Shown here: positions 8,398 to 20,049 of the stretch, one piece after another | Layout of the letters: every line of letters begins with the position of its first letter | Numbering within the stretch: position 1 is the first letter of the stretch | Source: Priapulus caudatus | Lineage: Eukaryota; Priapulida; Priapulimorpha; Priapulimorphida; Priapulidae | Direction of reading: 5' to 3' | Assembly (NCBI RefSeq): GCF_000485595.1 | Contig: NW_014577409.1 | Span: 171,975 to 218,228, forward strand | Length of the DNA stretch: 46,254 nucleotides | The notes under the pieces: model-generated | Database searches by the model: none | The model's input: only the letters and a program-made list of their open reading frames with translations | Told to the model about the DNA's origin: nothing | Made by a program: the position numbers and the translations under genes

Positions 8398-9496
8398 CTA
8401 CATTTCTTGAAACAACGTCTGGTATTCTTCTTCCGTGGCTGCATATGCCATTTTCCCGAATATCTCCAGAGCGAGATTTCTTTCCCCAAGAGATATTCCT
8501 AACTTGTCCATTGCAATCTCTCGGCGAAGGGACCGGTGAACCGGTGCGAAGTGTGTGGTACAGACAGATGAGTATTTCGGCATTTGGAAGTTTCTCAGTT
8601 AGAACCTGTCTCTCGGTCATGTCCTTATCCGCCATTATTACCTTAATGTCCCCCCACTGTTCATTGTTTTCCTTGAAGACCTCCATGAAGGCACTGATTG
8701 TATCCGTGTCTTCCGATGGCGCCAACCAGAACCAGATGATCTCGCTTTCACCATTTCCATCAACGTTCATCAGCACATATAGGGGCATCCTCGAGTCATT
8801 TAACTTGTATGTGGCATCTAATAGTAGAAGTTCCGGATACGCCTGGAAAGTCTCTTTCATCTCTTTCGTTTGGAAGTATATGGCCAGGAGGGTGTCGGAG
8901 TTATCGACAATGACCTCAACTAATGCACCTGTAAGAGTAAGGATTAAAGTGTAAGGATACAAAACAACATGTACTTTGTTGAAACCTTGCTTTAAGGGAA
9001 GTGTTCATACCTTCTACACTTTTCATGTGGTTGACCAGTTCTTGCAGATCATTCTTTTTTACATTGCAGTGGGTACCAATGTTTTGGAGATCTTTCATTA
9101 CCACCTTTTTGCCTGTTGCTTTCTGGAGGTGGTTTTGTATTAGTTTCCGGTTGGCCTTCAGTTTAATCATGCTTTCAACTTCTTGCTCCTCGGCTTCAGA
9201 CAACTTCCTTTGCTTGGACATGAACTGGAATATGGACTGAAAGGAGAGAACACTTATGGTGATACAAAAGAGCGTGACGTAATAGAGCATGTTTGTTCTG
9301 GCCATATGAACAGTGAACAAGGCAACGAAGGATGGCAGGTTGCTACATTCCAAGAATGTGCCCAGCAGTATGCGTACTTACTTTTCTACGTTCATGGTTA
9401 TGTGTGGATGCATCATCAATCTTCTTCACCAGAAGCCGCTGACCATCATCTGTGGCACGTACTAGTATTCTAAACGGAGAGTCCATCAGAGGAGTA
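8398..9496 (-). pseudogene. ZSWIM3-like / MULE-type transposase pseudogene, three exons
   Basis: Exon 1 (9496-9382) encodes CPF-like SPFRILVRATDDGQRLLVKK then THNHERR, a FAR1/FLYWCH-like DNA-binding start. Exon 2 (9236-9011) encodes SKQRKLSEAEEQEVESMIKL, then KKVVMKDLQNI, then MKSVEG. Exon 3 (8928-8398) encodes ALVEVIVDNSD, ELLLLDATYK (DDE first Asp), MPLYVLMNVDGNGE, IKVIMADKDMTER (second Asp) and AEILICLYHT. Donors GTAAGT and GTATGA and their acceptors keep the frame across both introns. After LICLYHT the frame shifts near 8540 to HRSLRREIAMDKLG and ends at an early stop after TLFQEM. The C-terminal part, including the SWIM finger, is missing. Order and residues match the ZSWIM1/ZSWIM3 family related to MULE transposases. 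Confidence 0.8.
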
Positions 9497-10694
9497 CTGA
9501 AAAACAGAACAGGATGGCTCTCAAGTCCAATTGACAGAGTCATGGGGGTGGGACCGAAATGGCTAGGCCTAGTGTAGTATTCCTGTGTGTGTAAGTTGCC
9601 ATGCAATGTAGGCCTATAGGCCTATCATAGGACATATGGCCAATTCCACCGTTACGGACGTTACGTTTACATGCAACTTGCAACTTTCAATTGATAAACA
9701 AACTTACTTGCAGTTGAAAGAACAGTTTCTTTTCTCTTATACTTGTAGTATACACTCTAGTGTTTAACATAGTAAAACAACTTTGTTTTAGCTTAATTGA
9801 TTAATCAGCCACAATCATAAGAAACTAGCATTACAGATGTTACGCGTTGTGACATGACTTTTTGGTATATATTAGTAAAACTCTGTGAAGTTACTTCCTT
9901 TTGATTTTTTTACTAACTCTGTTGATGTAGTTCTGACTCAATTCTATATAGACATGAATAGCAAGTTTGAAATTAACACTGCTGTATTGTCTAATTACCT
10001 TAATTAAAGTTGTTACGGACGTTACATGTATGAAAATATAATGAAAAACAACTGTAAAGAGCTACATCAACGATGTTTATGTACGCATAAGCTCAAACAA
10101 CAATATAACTATAAGAAGTGTATCTATAGTGCTATCCTCATGCCCACATTCCTAAATCATAGGTTTATTATGCATGGTTAGGCTTATAGCTGACCGACCA
10201 GTTTACTAATTAAAATGTATTGATATTCGTGGATGTTTCTGGCCCAAACGCCTAGTGATGAGCTATTTCGTTCACCTACTTGTTTCAATTGAATCTGTTT
10301 CTATTGTTTAATTTATTTTGCATTCATTAGTTGTTCCTACGTCAGGGTTGTCATGGGTAACCTTTGTGAAGGAATTATGCATAAAAATTGAATACGTTAG
10401 TAAAGTGGTCTATTCTAATCTATACAAAACAACGAGTGTAGTAAATGAAATGAAAAACAGTTCTAGCAAGTCATGTTCAATTCTGCTCCATAGCAACTAC
10501 CGTATACATTAGGCTCAAGCTTTATGGAAAGCCACTTCAGCCTTCTTCATATCTATATCAAACAAAAGCCTGCTCCCTCCCCATCATCACAATTTTGGGT
10601 GAATCCAATTTAACAATTATATCTTCTTTGGGGTAAATGAAGACTTGTTATTCTCCTGTAGGCCAAGTGTAAAGATGGTTTAAGAAGATTACGA

Positions 10695-10857
10695 ACACTG
10701 GTTCTCTGATCACTACGCTCTTTTGGTGTCAGTTTTTTCTTTTAGCGTTCAGTCTTTTTCCTCGAAGCATCTTTCTTCATATATTCCTCCTACTTTTCAG
10801 CCTTTTGTTTCAGTCTCTCACGAAACTCCCTGTCACGCTCTTTACTTGTCTTTCCCA
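10695..10857 (-). pseudogene. N-terminal fragment of transposon-type protein (MGKTSKERDREFRER)
   Basis: From the ATG at 10857 the minus frame reads MGKTSKERDREFRERLKQKA then, after a stop, EEYMKKDASRKKTER, and after another stop LTPKERSDQRT. A short, highly charged Arg/Lys/Glu helix with a spaced RD/ER pattern is the typical first exon of a large group of uncharacterised animal transposon proteins. Two in-frame stops show decay. The superfamily is not recognised. Confidence 0.45.
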
Positions 10858-11059
10858 TTTTGAAATTAATCAGGCACAATGAAAATCTGTAATACTTTTT
10901 AGAATTATTTCTAAAAGATGTAAATTTCTGTCATAATGAACAATGCATAAAAGCAAACAATGCGAATCTAACAATCAGTGCATACAGTCAATACAGTCAT
11001 GTATGTACAACATGCACACAGCAAAAAATCATGTTACGTGATTAGCTACCTCATGTTTG

Positions 11060-11101
11060 TACACACACACGCATGCACGCACGCACGCACGCACGCACAC
11101 A
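11060..11101. repeat. (ACGC)n / (CA)n microsatellite
   Basis: CACACACACG is followed by repeated CACG tetramers and ends in CACACA. Simple repeat; the ORF over it is spurious. Confidence 0.95.
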
Positions 11102-11128
11102 ATATACTATATGACATTCATGTGCTCA

Positions 11129-12812
11129 TAGGGTGTAGCCACAGACTAACGGATACACAGACTGGACGAAACGCCAAAATGGTGTAATGCAATTGAATGG
11201 TGGCGCCGCCCAGCGAATGGAGCGGTACACTAAAAATCTGGCTGTGGTGACACACCGTGGATGTGTAACGTTGTAACATTAAAACGTCTCTATCGTTGAT
11301 TAATATATTTGGACTGGAGTAACCTTTCGTTATTATAGGAATTATACATTCCTGAATCTAGAAGGTCAAATGTTACTCTTCAAGTAGATTTTGCTCTATT
11401 AAACGGCTGTACATTTATTTTTACATGCAAAACGATCATCCACACCGTATCACAGACTAATGCACAATACACACAATACATCAAAATGCGTTATGTGCAC
11501 ACGGTATACTGTGCTACAGTCTGTAGTTTAATTTATTTTTCAGTCTGTGACCGGATTTTTTGAGATGTTTGTTTTTTCTACAAACAATAAAAATAATAAA
11601 GACGATATAATTTCCATATTTTTACTCAAATACCATTAATCACATTTATTGCTAAGAAGCTTAATCACAAGTGCTGGAGCTTCAACAATTGACGATTCTG
11701 CTTGTTTCTGGGTTCGGAGTGCAGGAGGGTTACTGACTTCTATCAGAGATGGAACTGCATCCTTTCTTAGCCTCTTAAATTTTTTGACTTGCCCTTGTGT
11801 TTTTAATAACGGTGGAAGGGATCGGGTGAAGGAATTATGGAAAATAAGGTAAAATACAGGCAGTTTTTTGTTAGCAAAATTATTCAGCATTTGTTGGTTT
11901 AGTTTTGATATTGCGATAAGCAATAATGATATACTTCAGTGCCCAGCAGTGAATATTTCTCAACCGTATTTTTCTGTTTATGTATATTTCATGAAATCAA
12001 GCCTGGTATAACGACCCATGAGTCACACGATGAGAAGCAGAGAAAGCAATGTACTTTACTAATTTCCCATACTAATAATAGTTGTATTTTTAAAGCACAG
12101 GTACAGCCAGTGGTTTTAACCCTTGCCAGCTGGACACATAAATTGAGATGCCTCAAAATAATTCTCGCAAATTAGCAGATATTTGCATTGGCTGTCTTTT
12201 AACCCGTCAATGTCGGCTCTTCTTATGTTGCAGATCTACTTTCGAAGTCTATGTACATGATCATCTACATGTGCCATGTGATGTGGTGTATTATTTACAA
12301 ATTGCATATTGTTTTAACTGGTATTTTTCACAGAACAAAGGGCAGCAGAATTACACTGATCACCGAACCAAGTAGTGTTTTCCCTAACTTTTAACTGTTA
12401 GCTTTACAATATTGTATCTTGTATTAGTTTACATTGATATTATGATTACATATGATTACACAATCAATTAGTACAGTATCTGTTCGTGTGCACAGCAGTC
12501 AGTGAGTCACTGCATCTGTCACTGCCGTCCTAACGAATTTATTATTTGCAAACGTATATAACATGCAACACGTGATAAATCTAGTACCTATCATGTACCT
12601 ATAGGAAACTTGAAAAACGCTATATCTGGGTTTTGTGGTTTTTCTTTCTTGTATTGGAACAATTTTTCCGCACTGCAATAACCGCCAGCTGATGCTATTT
12701 TGAGTAGTTGACCGCTTCATTCGCCAGGAACAGCACCATCGAAACGCTTAACCAGCAGTTTACACGAAGTGTTCAGTCTGTGTATCCGTTAGTCTGTGGT
12801 GTAGCCACCCAG
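11129..12812. mobile_element. Possible nested element with about 120-bp terminal inverted repeats
   Basis: At about 11138-11165 the phrase CCACAGACTAACGGATACAC is matched in reverse complement at 12774-12800. Similarity continues inward, with indels, through an AATGGTGGCG region and CGAATGGAGCGGT (about 11205-11250 against 12670-12725). Outer ends both begin GGGTG. ACAGACTAA recurs internally near 11452. No transposase was found inside, so this would be a non-autonomous element nested in the relic at 9650-12952. No clear target duplication was found. Confidence 0.5.
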
Positions 12813-13319
12813 TACAAAACCATTTTTGAAGAGGGATCAAAGATCCGTGTAAGAGGGAAGTGGCAAAAGCTCTCCAGTGCCTCAAATAGAAGCTGTAACG
12901 TCCGTAACACTTTTATGTAACGTCTGTAACACTTTATGTAACATCCGTAACGCTCGTTGGCCTATTTCTAATTATCGTAATTCTAAATTTTCTGCTCTAT
13001 AATTTAACCCATCATGAGTTTGCAGTAAATATGTGGTATTATAAAAGTCAGTGTATTTCTTTACAGCTAGAAAAATGCTCAAAATGTTACGGACGTTACA
13101 ACAGTCCAATGGAAAAATGGAGCGGGAAAATAATTACTTTTCATTAGAAGCTTTATTTGTCATAACTAAATATCTAAAGTAGCATTCCCAAAGTACAATT
13201 TTATGTGAAAAATGAAGCACTTTCATAACCTTCTTTTTTGAATGCTAAATTTGCAATAAATTGTCCTTTTGCGCGTCCATATTCAAATGATGATATAACA
13301 AATAAATCAAATGTATTGA

Positions 13320-14112
13320 GATGATATCCATGGCCTCCTCACATTCCTCTGACCACCGAAAACCGACACCTTTCCAGGTAAGCTGCGTCAGTGGGTGCGC
13401 GGTAGTAGCAAAGCCTGAGATGAATCGCCGATAATAATTCGCAAATCCCAGGAAGCTCTGCACGTCCGCAACAGATCGCGGCACCTCCCACTGTCCTACC
13501 GCTTTGACCTTCTCCGGATCACACTGGACGCCACCGGCCGTCACAACGTGTCCGAGATACGAGGCACGTTTCCGCAATAGCGAGCACTTTGTCGGTTTGA
13601 GCTTTAAGCCGGCATTTGCCAATCGGTCAAACACATGGTGGAGGTTGGCCAACGCCTTCTCAAATGACTGAACGAAAATGATCACTTCATCGAGGTAGAC
13701 CAAACACTCCGTCCATTGCAATCCTCGAAGGACCAGCTGCTCGAAGGCTGCTGGACTGTTGCATAACCCAAACGGCATGACCTTGGGCTCAAACAAACCC
13801 TGACGGGTACTAAACGACGTTTTGGAAGCAATCTTTGAGTCCATCTCGACCTGCCAATACCCGCTCGTCAGATCCACTGGAAAACCAGCGGGCACCGGCC
13901 AGGGAATCCAACGTATCGTCGATCCTTGGAAGGGGGTACGCATCCTTGATGGTAACCTCATTCACACAGCAGTAGTCCACACAGAACCGGGTGCTGCCAT
14001 CCTTCTTCGTGACTAGCACGACAGGGGACGCCCACGGGCTATTACTCGGACAGATCATGCCATCCCGAAGCATTTTCTTGACCTCCCTGTGTATCACATC
14101 CTGTTTCGTCAA
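13320..14112 (-). pseudogene. Gypsy reverse transcriptase, frameshifted and 3'-truncated
   Basis: The first frame (14112 to about 13890) has [40 protein letters not shown] and [13 protein letters not shown]. After a frameshift near 13890 the second frame gives [13 protein letters not shown] (motif A Asp), FEPKVMPFGLCNSPAAFE (motif B), YLDEVIIF (catalytic box, with Glu where the second Asp is expected), then FLGFANYYRRFISGF and a WSEECEEAM connection stretch. RNase H and integrase are missing because homology ends near 13320. The frameshift, the altered catalytic box and the 3' loss mark a dead copy. Confidence 0.93.
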
Positions 14113-14159
14113 TGCACAGCGTCTCGGGGCTTGCTTAATAGGGGGGGGGCGTACCCGTA

Positions 14160-15098
14160 TTAATCGTATGCCGCACGAGACCAGTATGGCGCGGTGAACA
14201 AAGAGCCATGCCGGCAGAGCGTCTCTGCTACAGCCATCCTTTGTTTGTGGGTCAGAGCTTCATCCACCTCGTGCAACAGAGGTTGAAGATGACCCGGAAC
14301 CTCGGTCGGTTTGCTATCAACCTCAACTTCTGAGTTCTCTCGGATTTCTGCCAGCGCAACCTGCGTGACCGGTTCTAGCCACGTTAGCTCGGTACCAGCG
14401 TTGGTGACCAGCTCTGCGTCTCTCGAGTTCACGACAGAGAGAGGAACGTCATGCCCGCTGGTATCCACCAGACATCGGGCCATGTGAGCTCCACTTCTTC
14501 CGTAACTCTTTCGAAATTTTGTAGTTGGCTCAGCCACTGCTAGCATGTCTTTGGGCCGGAGATCCTTGGCAAACTTACCTATTACCACAGTACCGTGGTT
14601 CGGAGCAAGTACCGTGCGGCATGCTGCATGCAGCACTCGCCTCTGCAACCCATTCTTCTCATGCAGCACGTGCAGGACATTGTCAATGGTCAGATGCCCT
14701 CTGGTTGCATCAAGCTGACACCCTCGGTCATGCATGAAGTCCAGTCCGAGCAACCCTCCAGGGCCCGTTGGCCCTCCTCCCTAAATGGCCAGGTCCGTGC
14801 ACAGTCCCCCCACTGCAGGGATATTATTTCCCTGAGCATCTACCAACATCGTCTCCACTTCTTGCAGGCCAGGCCTACACGGGGGTAACGAGAGGGTTAT
14901 CCAAGGACCGGGTCCAACGGCGTGGCTGACTCCTGCGAGAGTACGACGGAGCCTCTGTCTCCAGTTCACCAGTACGGTTAGGGCCGTGGCGGGAGATATG
15001 TTCGTGTCTGCGACAACGAAAACACTGCACTGCTTTGCCATCTGCTCGTGAATTCGGCCAACCTTTTCCACTGGCCCTATGCGGTGCGCATTTATCAT
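14160..15098 (-). pseudogene. Gypsy protease-region relic
   Basis: Two minus frames lie directly upstream of RT in pol order. The upstream one contains EVETMLVDAQGNNIPAVGG; the downstream one begins LLGLDFMHDRGCQLDATRGH, the typical C-terminal part of a gypsy retropepsin (hydrophobic LGLDF, then an I/LDxxxGxL turn), followed by about 150 residues of linker leading to the RT start. The active-site DSG/DTG triplet itself was not seen in a good context, so the catalytic part is probably mutated or frameshifted. Confidence 0.7.
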
Positions 15099-16597
15099 CC
15101 CCCCATCAGTGCCTGTATTAAGGTGGTAATTTGCTCCAAAGCCGCAGCTAGCAGCTGGGACTCCGAAGATTTTATTACTGCGCCCTCGGATGGGATTTGT
15201 ACCTTCCCAGGCTGAAGGAGATCACCCCCGATTGGCGCCTGTGTGGTGGCCACCGGGCGAGCTTCTGGTTTACAAGGAACGGATCCCAGAGTTGACCTCG
15301 TAATGGACTCGTACTGATCAGCGGCCCGCGCTGTGCATTTCGCCGTACCATCATCTCTGTCCATTACGTAAATTTTTTGGGCCGCGTCCGTAATCGCACG
15401 AGCACCAGCCAGCGTGCACATCTGCTGCACTCTAATCGATAGAGTCCGAGCTCAACCTTACCGACCAGCTGTTCTAACTCTGCGAATTCAGCCCAACTCT
15501 CTGTCGGCTGCTTTATCCGCTCATCGAGCCGGAGCCGCCGGTCGAGTTCAGAGCCAGGAGGCTGCAGCCTAGCCGTCAACGCCCAGCGAATCTCCTCCTC
15601 AGAGCACTTACTCGTACATTCGTACAAAATGGCAGACGCCAGGTAGTCCAGGGCACCAGATGCGCCGCTTGCTCCGCGGCAATCCAGCCATTGTGACGTG
15701 CTACGACGTCGAAATGCCAGAAAAACGCGTCTAACGGCTCGGACCTTTGTCCAGAGAATGTGCGCTACCTCATTGGGGTCTGCGGCTTGGTATGCCCAAG
15801 CAGACCTTCGCGGTCCCAGCTAGACATTTTCGGCCCCCTGCCGAAGACCCGGTTGATGGGTTGATACCCCCGTCGCCCCTCGTCAGGGCGATTCGCTGCT
15901 CCACCCGTTAGACTTGCCCACGGGGTAGACGTACTGGGGGCAGGGTTGGGGCGAGCGACTCAGCCTTCCACCGTCCACTCCCAATGACGTCCGGCCGTCT
16001 TGGGACAGCCTCAAACGGGGAGATACCATGTACCATCGCTGAGTGATGGGACTCATGGCTCACGACCGGGAAATCCATGGTTTCCGGCTGGCCTCCCACA
16101 TGATAGTCGGGTGATGCATCCATCAGCCCCAGGCCCGCAGTTACTCTGCCATCCCAATTCCGAGGAGCCCGATCTGCCGCCGAGACTTGAGGGGCCTTGG
16201 CACTTACCTCCTGCCGGGTAGAACTATCTACTGGCAAGCAGACGCCAAGGACATCATCCCTCGTTGGAAATGGGACACTGCGACGTGTCTTTTTCAGTGC
16301 AGGACGTTTCGGTGCAGTGGCAGCGGACGTACGCCCAGCCTCTGCAACACTAGGGGTCCTCTCAGCCCCTGCAACCACAGCCGGGTGCCGCCGCGTGGCA
16401 CCGGCCGCACGCCTGCCTGCTGGCACGGACCTGGTCGGATTTGCTTGGAGCACAAGCCAACACGACCCTGCCTGAAGTAAAGTTACTGCTGTCTGGAATC
16501 CACCAGCACCTGGGCTGTCTTCCTGCTCGCTCTTTGTGTGAATTCTGGTCACGGCACCACTGTGACGTTTGAGCCGGTCACGGCCTCGCAGTGCCAC
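15095..16597 (-). pseudogene. Gypsy gag-region relic
   Basis: Three successive minus-strand frames (16597-15908, 15627-15364, 15430-15095) lie between the LTR and the protease region. The middle one reads EEIRWALTARLQPPGSELDR then QPTESWAEFAELEQLV, like the retrotransposon gag capsid pattern of short helices. The first is Pro/Ala/Arg-rich. A zinc knuckle was not found. Frames are broken by indels and bases 15630-15905 have no long frame. Confidence 0.6.
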
Positions 16598-16661
16598 AGG
16601 TTCGAATGTAGATTCACACGCAGACGCGAGCAGGTACCGAAGACAACAGCACCAAGTTAAG

Positions 16662-17073
16662 TGTTCAAACCGGGAACGCCGGTGCTTTTATTGGCCCGCC
16701 GACCAACTGGCCGGTGGCCATAAATATTACAGAAACTTGGGCTAAATGCCCAGAAACAGAAACAGTAGTCACACAGTAACAAGCAATGCGACTCGAAGAC
16801 TCAGCATGCCTGCGTGCAGAAACGGTCAAGCCGTCAGTAAGCACCGGGCAGAGGGTGAGTCCAGGAGTGAAAAGCATGATCGTTTACGTTACCACTCGCT
16901 GGTCCTCGCGTCGTGTATCTCGGAGCACCTGGAGAGAAACACCAGTGCCCATCTCTACTGCGAGAAACAGCAGCTTATATACTAGTAGTTGTCACGTGGT
17001 TATGCCACGTAATCATCAAACAAGATACAGGGATTAACGTCGCATGACGTAGGTGAAACCTTACTCGCTTACA
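16662..17073 (-). mobile_element. 5' LTR (about 412 bp) of the minus-strand gypsy element
   Basis: Read on the minus strand it starts TGTAAGCGAGTAAGG at 17073 and ends GGTTTGAACA at 16662, giving TG...CA termini. A TATATAAG box lies at 16981-16974, about 93 nt into the LTR. Directly after the LTR a CTTAACTTGGTGCTG stretch is the likely primer-binding site, with the TGG start typical of a tRNA 3' end. The matching 3' LTR is absent because the element is truncated at about 13320. The LTR start abuts protease-region sequence of another gypsy element. Confidence 0.75.
16974..16981 (-). promoter_or_regulatory. TATA box of the LTR promoter
   Basis: TATATAAG on the minus strand inside the LTR. Transcription would be expected to start about 25-30 nt downstream, near 16945, towards gag. 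Confidence 0.55.
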
Positions 17074-17940
17074 ATGTCTGACGATGTGTGAGGTTCAGGT
17101 ACATTCTCTACACTGAGAATGTTTTGATGATGTACTGTAACAAGGTTTATATTCTGTATCAGAACGCTCCCGATCAGAGGTGTGCACTTTTCATTCACAA
17201 CCACAAAGTCTGCTGTGTGTACTAATCCATTCTTGGGGTTATGTATCTCTAGTAGACACTTCCCCATTGGAGTAACAGTGGCAACAGAGTAACCTGTTGA
17301 ACATTCTAAGGATGTTATTCGTAGGTCTCATTTCTGCATTTCGTGGTACCAAGTCCTTCGGTATAATATTACACGTTGCACCACTGTCCACTTGAAAGTT
17401 AACCCGTCGACCACCCACGTCCAAGGCTGCAAAGATTTCTGCTGGCGCCCACACAGAATTACAGGTTTCGTCGTGATCTTTGCGAGGTTGTTTATGAACA
17501 ACGATGAGCTCATGATAATTCTCCACATCGTAATTATTCGTGACTACGTTGTAATGCTGTCTCGCACCTTTACTATTCCTGCGAGGCTGGTTTCTCCCCT
17601 TGTGCAGACTTTCACATTTTGCCTCGAAGTGGTTCGGTTTGTGGCATTTTCTGCAGATTTGTCCATAGACAGGACTTCTTTCGTTTCAGTACATGTGTCT
17701 TGCCACAGTACAAACATTCTCTAGCGTTAGGTTTCTCTTCCTTGTGAGGGTGTCTCTTTCTACCTTTGTAGTCTGGACTACGGTACACCTTCTTTTGTGT
17801 ATACCTCACTTTGTGTACTGCTGCCTCTGCAGCTACACCTACTGCCTATCCGCCTGGCTTAACCACAGCATTGATTTGTGCATTGTTACATCTACTTCAG
17901 AACTGCGATTGTTAAATTCAGCTATACATGTATTATAAAT
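17074..17940 (-). pseudogene. Second gypsy relic: zinc-knuckle gag and protease
   Basis: At 17720-17600 on the minus strand the region encodes ECLYCGKTHVLKRKKSC, and in a shifted frame ICRKCHKPNHFEAKCE, an array of Cys/His zinc knuckles. Then 17526-17239 contains NFQVDSGATCNIIPKDL, the retropepsin active site (DSG) with its conserved ATCNII context. Next, 17267-17061 has KNGLVHTADFVVV and CTPLIGSVLIQNINLV, the C-terminal part of the same protease. At least two frameshifts separate these. The relic is cut at 17073 by the LTR of the other element, so that element inserted here. Further upstream, SSEVDVTMH near 17890 may be a gag piece. Confidence 0.82.
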
Positions 17941-18586
17941 CAACAGTCAACTTCAAGTTCAGGACCCCTTCACTTTGCTGGCAACCTCCTCTTTTTAGTG
18001 GAAGTGGACCCTCTTGTTGAAAACTTTAAATTTAATATTTGTTAAATCTATACAACTTACCATAAAAAAGGTGGAGTTTTGACGGATTTGCCCATGGAGG
18101 CCTCTATTTGAAGTTGTTGCTCTTTCGTCCCATCCTTCTCTCTCCTCAGGGCTGTAAAGGGCTGAAGAGGAGGCCAGTGGCCTTTTTATAATCCTTCTTG
18201 TTTTGAATCATTTGGAACAGCTGTTTCTGCAACAGATTCATTACATAAGATGCATAAATTCAATACAGAGGTCAAAATTACCATCCTGTAAATTGATACA
18301 CAGGTTTTATTATTATTATTTAATTATAGGTTTGATTAATAATTCAGAAAACAATATTTTGTTTCCAGGCTCGATTCATTTCCATTCCTTTCTATGAAGC
18401 AATTTTTACAAGGACAATATATGAACACCAAATCATGTGCGTACAGTTTTAGTGGATAAGAAAGAAATTTTCAAAATGGGCCCTTTCTGCAGTTTTTAAA
18501 GATTTCAAGGATTGTGTGATTATTTTGTTAAAAACGCTTAACATGCACATAATGAAAATCTCCAAGCAATTGCAATACATGTACAG
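17941..18586. other. AT-rich spacer, no gene seen
   Basis: No coding frame with recognisable content and no clear repeat structure. Confidence 0.4.
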
Positions 18587-18877
18587 TTACCAAACTAAAA
18601 ATGTCAACAGAGTGATATTAATTGTCATTTTAAATGTCCAAGCTTCAAGACCAATACGACTTGGTCTAGTCCACCACATTGCCGCAGGCAATTGTTTTGC
18701 CCCGAGCAAAACAGTTTCCTTGGCCACCCAAACGCGACGGCCTTCCTGCTGCACCTGACCGTCTTCAACTAGACGATCCCTCAAAAACACCCCATCTTTG
18801 CTCTTTGTAACCCTTACCCTGTTACGTTTCACCTCTCGACTCTTTCTACAAATGTCAGCGAGTCTATACGTTTCCAA
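18587..18877 (-). CDS. Unrecognised open frame (96 residues)
   Basis: The frame METYRLADICRK..., then VTKSKDGVFLRDRLVEDGQV, then RRVWVAKETVLLGAKQLPAAM, is of normal complexity and has a protein-like residue mix. I do not recognise the family. The pattern of alternating charged and hydrophobic strands looks beta-rich. It could be an internal or terminal exon of the same gene as the open exon at 19655-19950, but no splice junction could be confirmed. Confidence 0.3.
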   Translation of the reverse strand: METYRLADICRKSREVKRNRVRVTKSKDGVFLRDRLVEDGQVQQEGRRVWVAKETVLLGAKQLPAAMWWTRPSRIGLEAWTFKMTINITLLTFLVW

Positions 18878-19654
18878 CCCATTAAGATATAATCATGCAA
18901 ATTTTCCTGTTCCACAACACTTGGCGCCATCTTTCAAAAATCTCGCATGCGCAGTGTACGCGTGCGCGAAAATGTTGTAAACATTGCGAAAGGAAAACGC
19001 ATTCCCGATCATCGCGATATTTGCAAAAGGATTGCGCGCATCAGTGTATATAGGTTGAAATTTCTTCTTGGTTTTACAGTTTCATATTCCAATCCAACTT
19101 TATAAAGATATAAATATTGGCGGTCTGTATGTATATTTCAAATTTTGCGACATCAGTAGTGGACGGAACAGGGACAGTCAGGGTACGGTGGGGAGTAAGC
19201 GAAGTACGGTCCGCCATATCAGATAGTTACCAGGGTACGTTCCGGCAGTACCCTGGGGGACATAGACCGGCTTAAAGATCAGCTTAAGCTACCAATGTCG
19301 AAAGTAATACCTATTTTCTTTTTAATGCCTGTTTTTATACAATGAATGACTGTTCTGTCTAGCTGTGCCAAAAACAGAATGATTCCACAGATCGTTGCTA
19401 CAGTAAATTAACTCGAATCCTTAGGTGCTCAGACTTCTTCGACAGCATTGTATTATTGATTTTAATTTAGATGGTTTTAATTACATTATCAATGCTTTAA
19501 TTATTATTACCATGAAAACAACATGTACCGGGATTATCTCACACTCGCTCACTAGGCCTATCTACATGTTTCTATCAATTCAACAGCGAGTTGATCAGCT
19601 GTGCGGCTGCATTCCAAGCTAGGCTAGGGCTACATGACAAAACAAGTTACTCAC

Positions 19655-19950
19655 CTTCCAGCTTCTGTCAAACAAATATCATCCGAGAAGCAATTTCTCC
19701 TATTCTTGATGACACGCTCTTCTCTTTTAATATTGAAAACGAAGTCATCTTTGTCATTATCGTCTACGACGACCTCGGCCAATTCGGTTTTCACCCTCCG
19801 TTTGTCCCGATGGAGTCCCACTTGGGCAAGCTTTGGGTGACGCGATAGCATTTTTTCTGAATCATTGCTTCCTACGGCTACCTTCAGCAAGGTATTTTCA
19901 TCGTCGACCTTTGTGGACACAAAACGAGGAAATTGTGCAGCAATACGCAT
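19655..19950 (-). CDS. Putative first exon, unrecognised protein
   Basis: An ATG-started open frame begins at 19950 and runs for 98 residues to a consensus donor (GGAAG/GTGAGTAAC at 19653-19656). The encoded part has an acidic/basic segment (VVVDDNDKDDFVF, then NIKREERVIKNRR). Upstream bases are AT-rich with no clear TATA box. The protein is not recognised. The clean frame and strong donor make it one of the few candidates for a host-type exon here. Confidence 0.35.
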
Positions 19951-20049
19951 TGATTATCTAACCATAGGATTATAAATTTTGTGTTGTTACCAAATACAAT
20001 TAACGTGATGAAATTTGCATATATCTGAGGAATCGTTTCTTTTGACATT

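Larger units (their letters stand above)
9650..12952. mobile_element. Candidate decayed DNA transposon bounded by GTTACGGACGTTAC motifs
   Basis: The left edge reads CGTTACGGACGTTAC at 9650. The right edge, reverse complemented, reads CGTTACGGATGTTAC at 12938-12952. Further copies lie at 10012-10025 (forward), 12895-12908 and 12917-12930 (reverse). The motif is a direct repeat of GTTAC spaced by GGAC, as expected of subterminal transposase-binding sites. A degenerate reading frame starting MGKTSKERDREFRERLK lies within on the minus strand. Borders and unity are inferred; one more forward copy sits outside at 13086-13099. Confidence 0.4.

Noticed and set aside
16000..16480. Plus-strand Pro/Arg-rich ORFs
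   Set aside because: Antisense to the gypsy gag-region relic.
16590..16612. tRNA B-box-like GGTTCGAAT
   Set aside because: No matching A box at proper distance and no cloverleaf; it lies in gypsy gag-region sequence.
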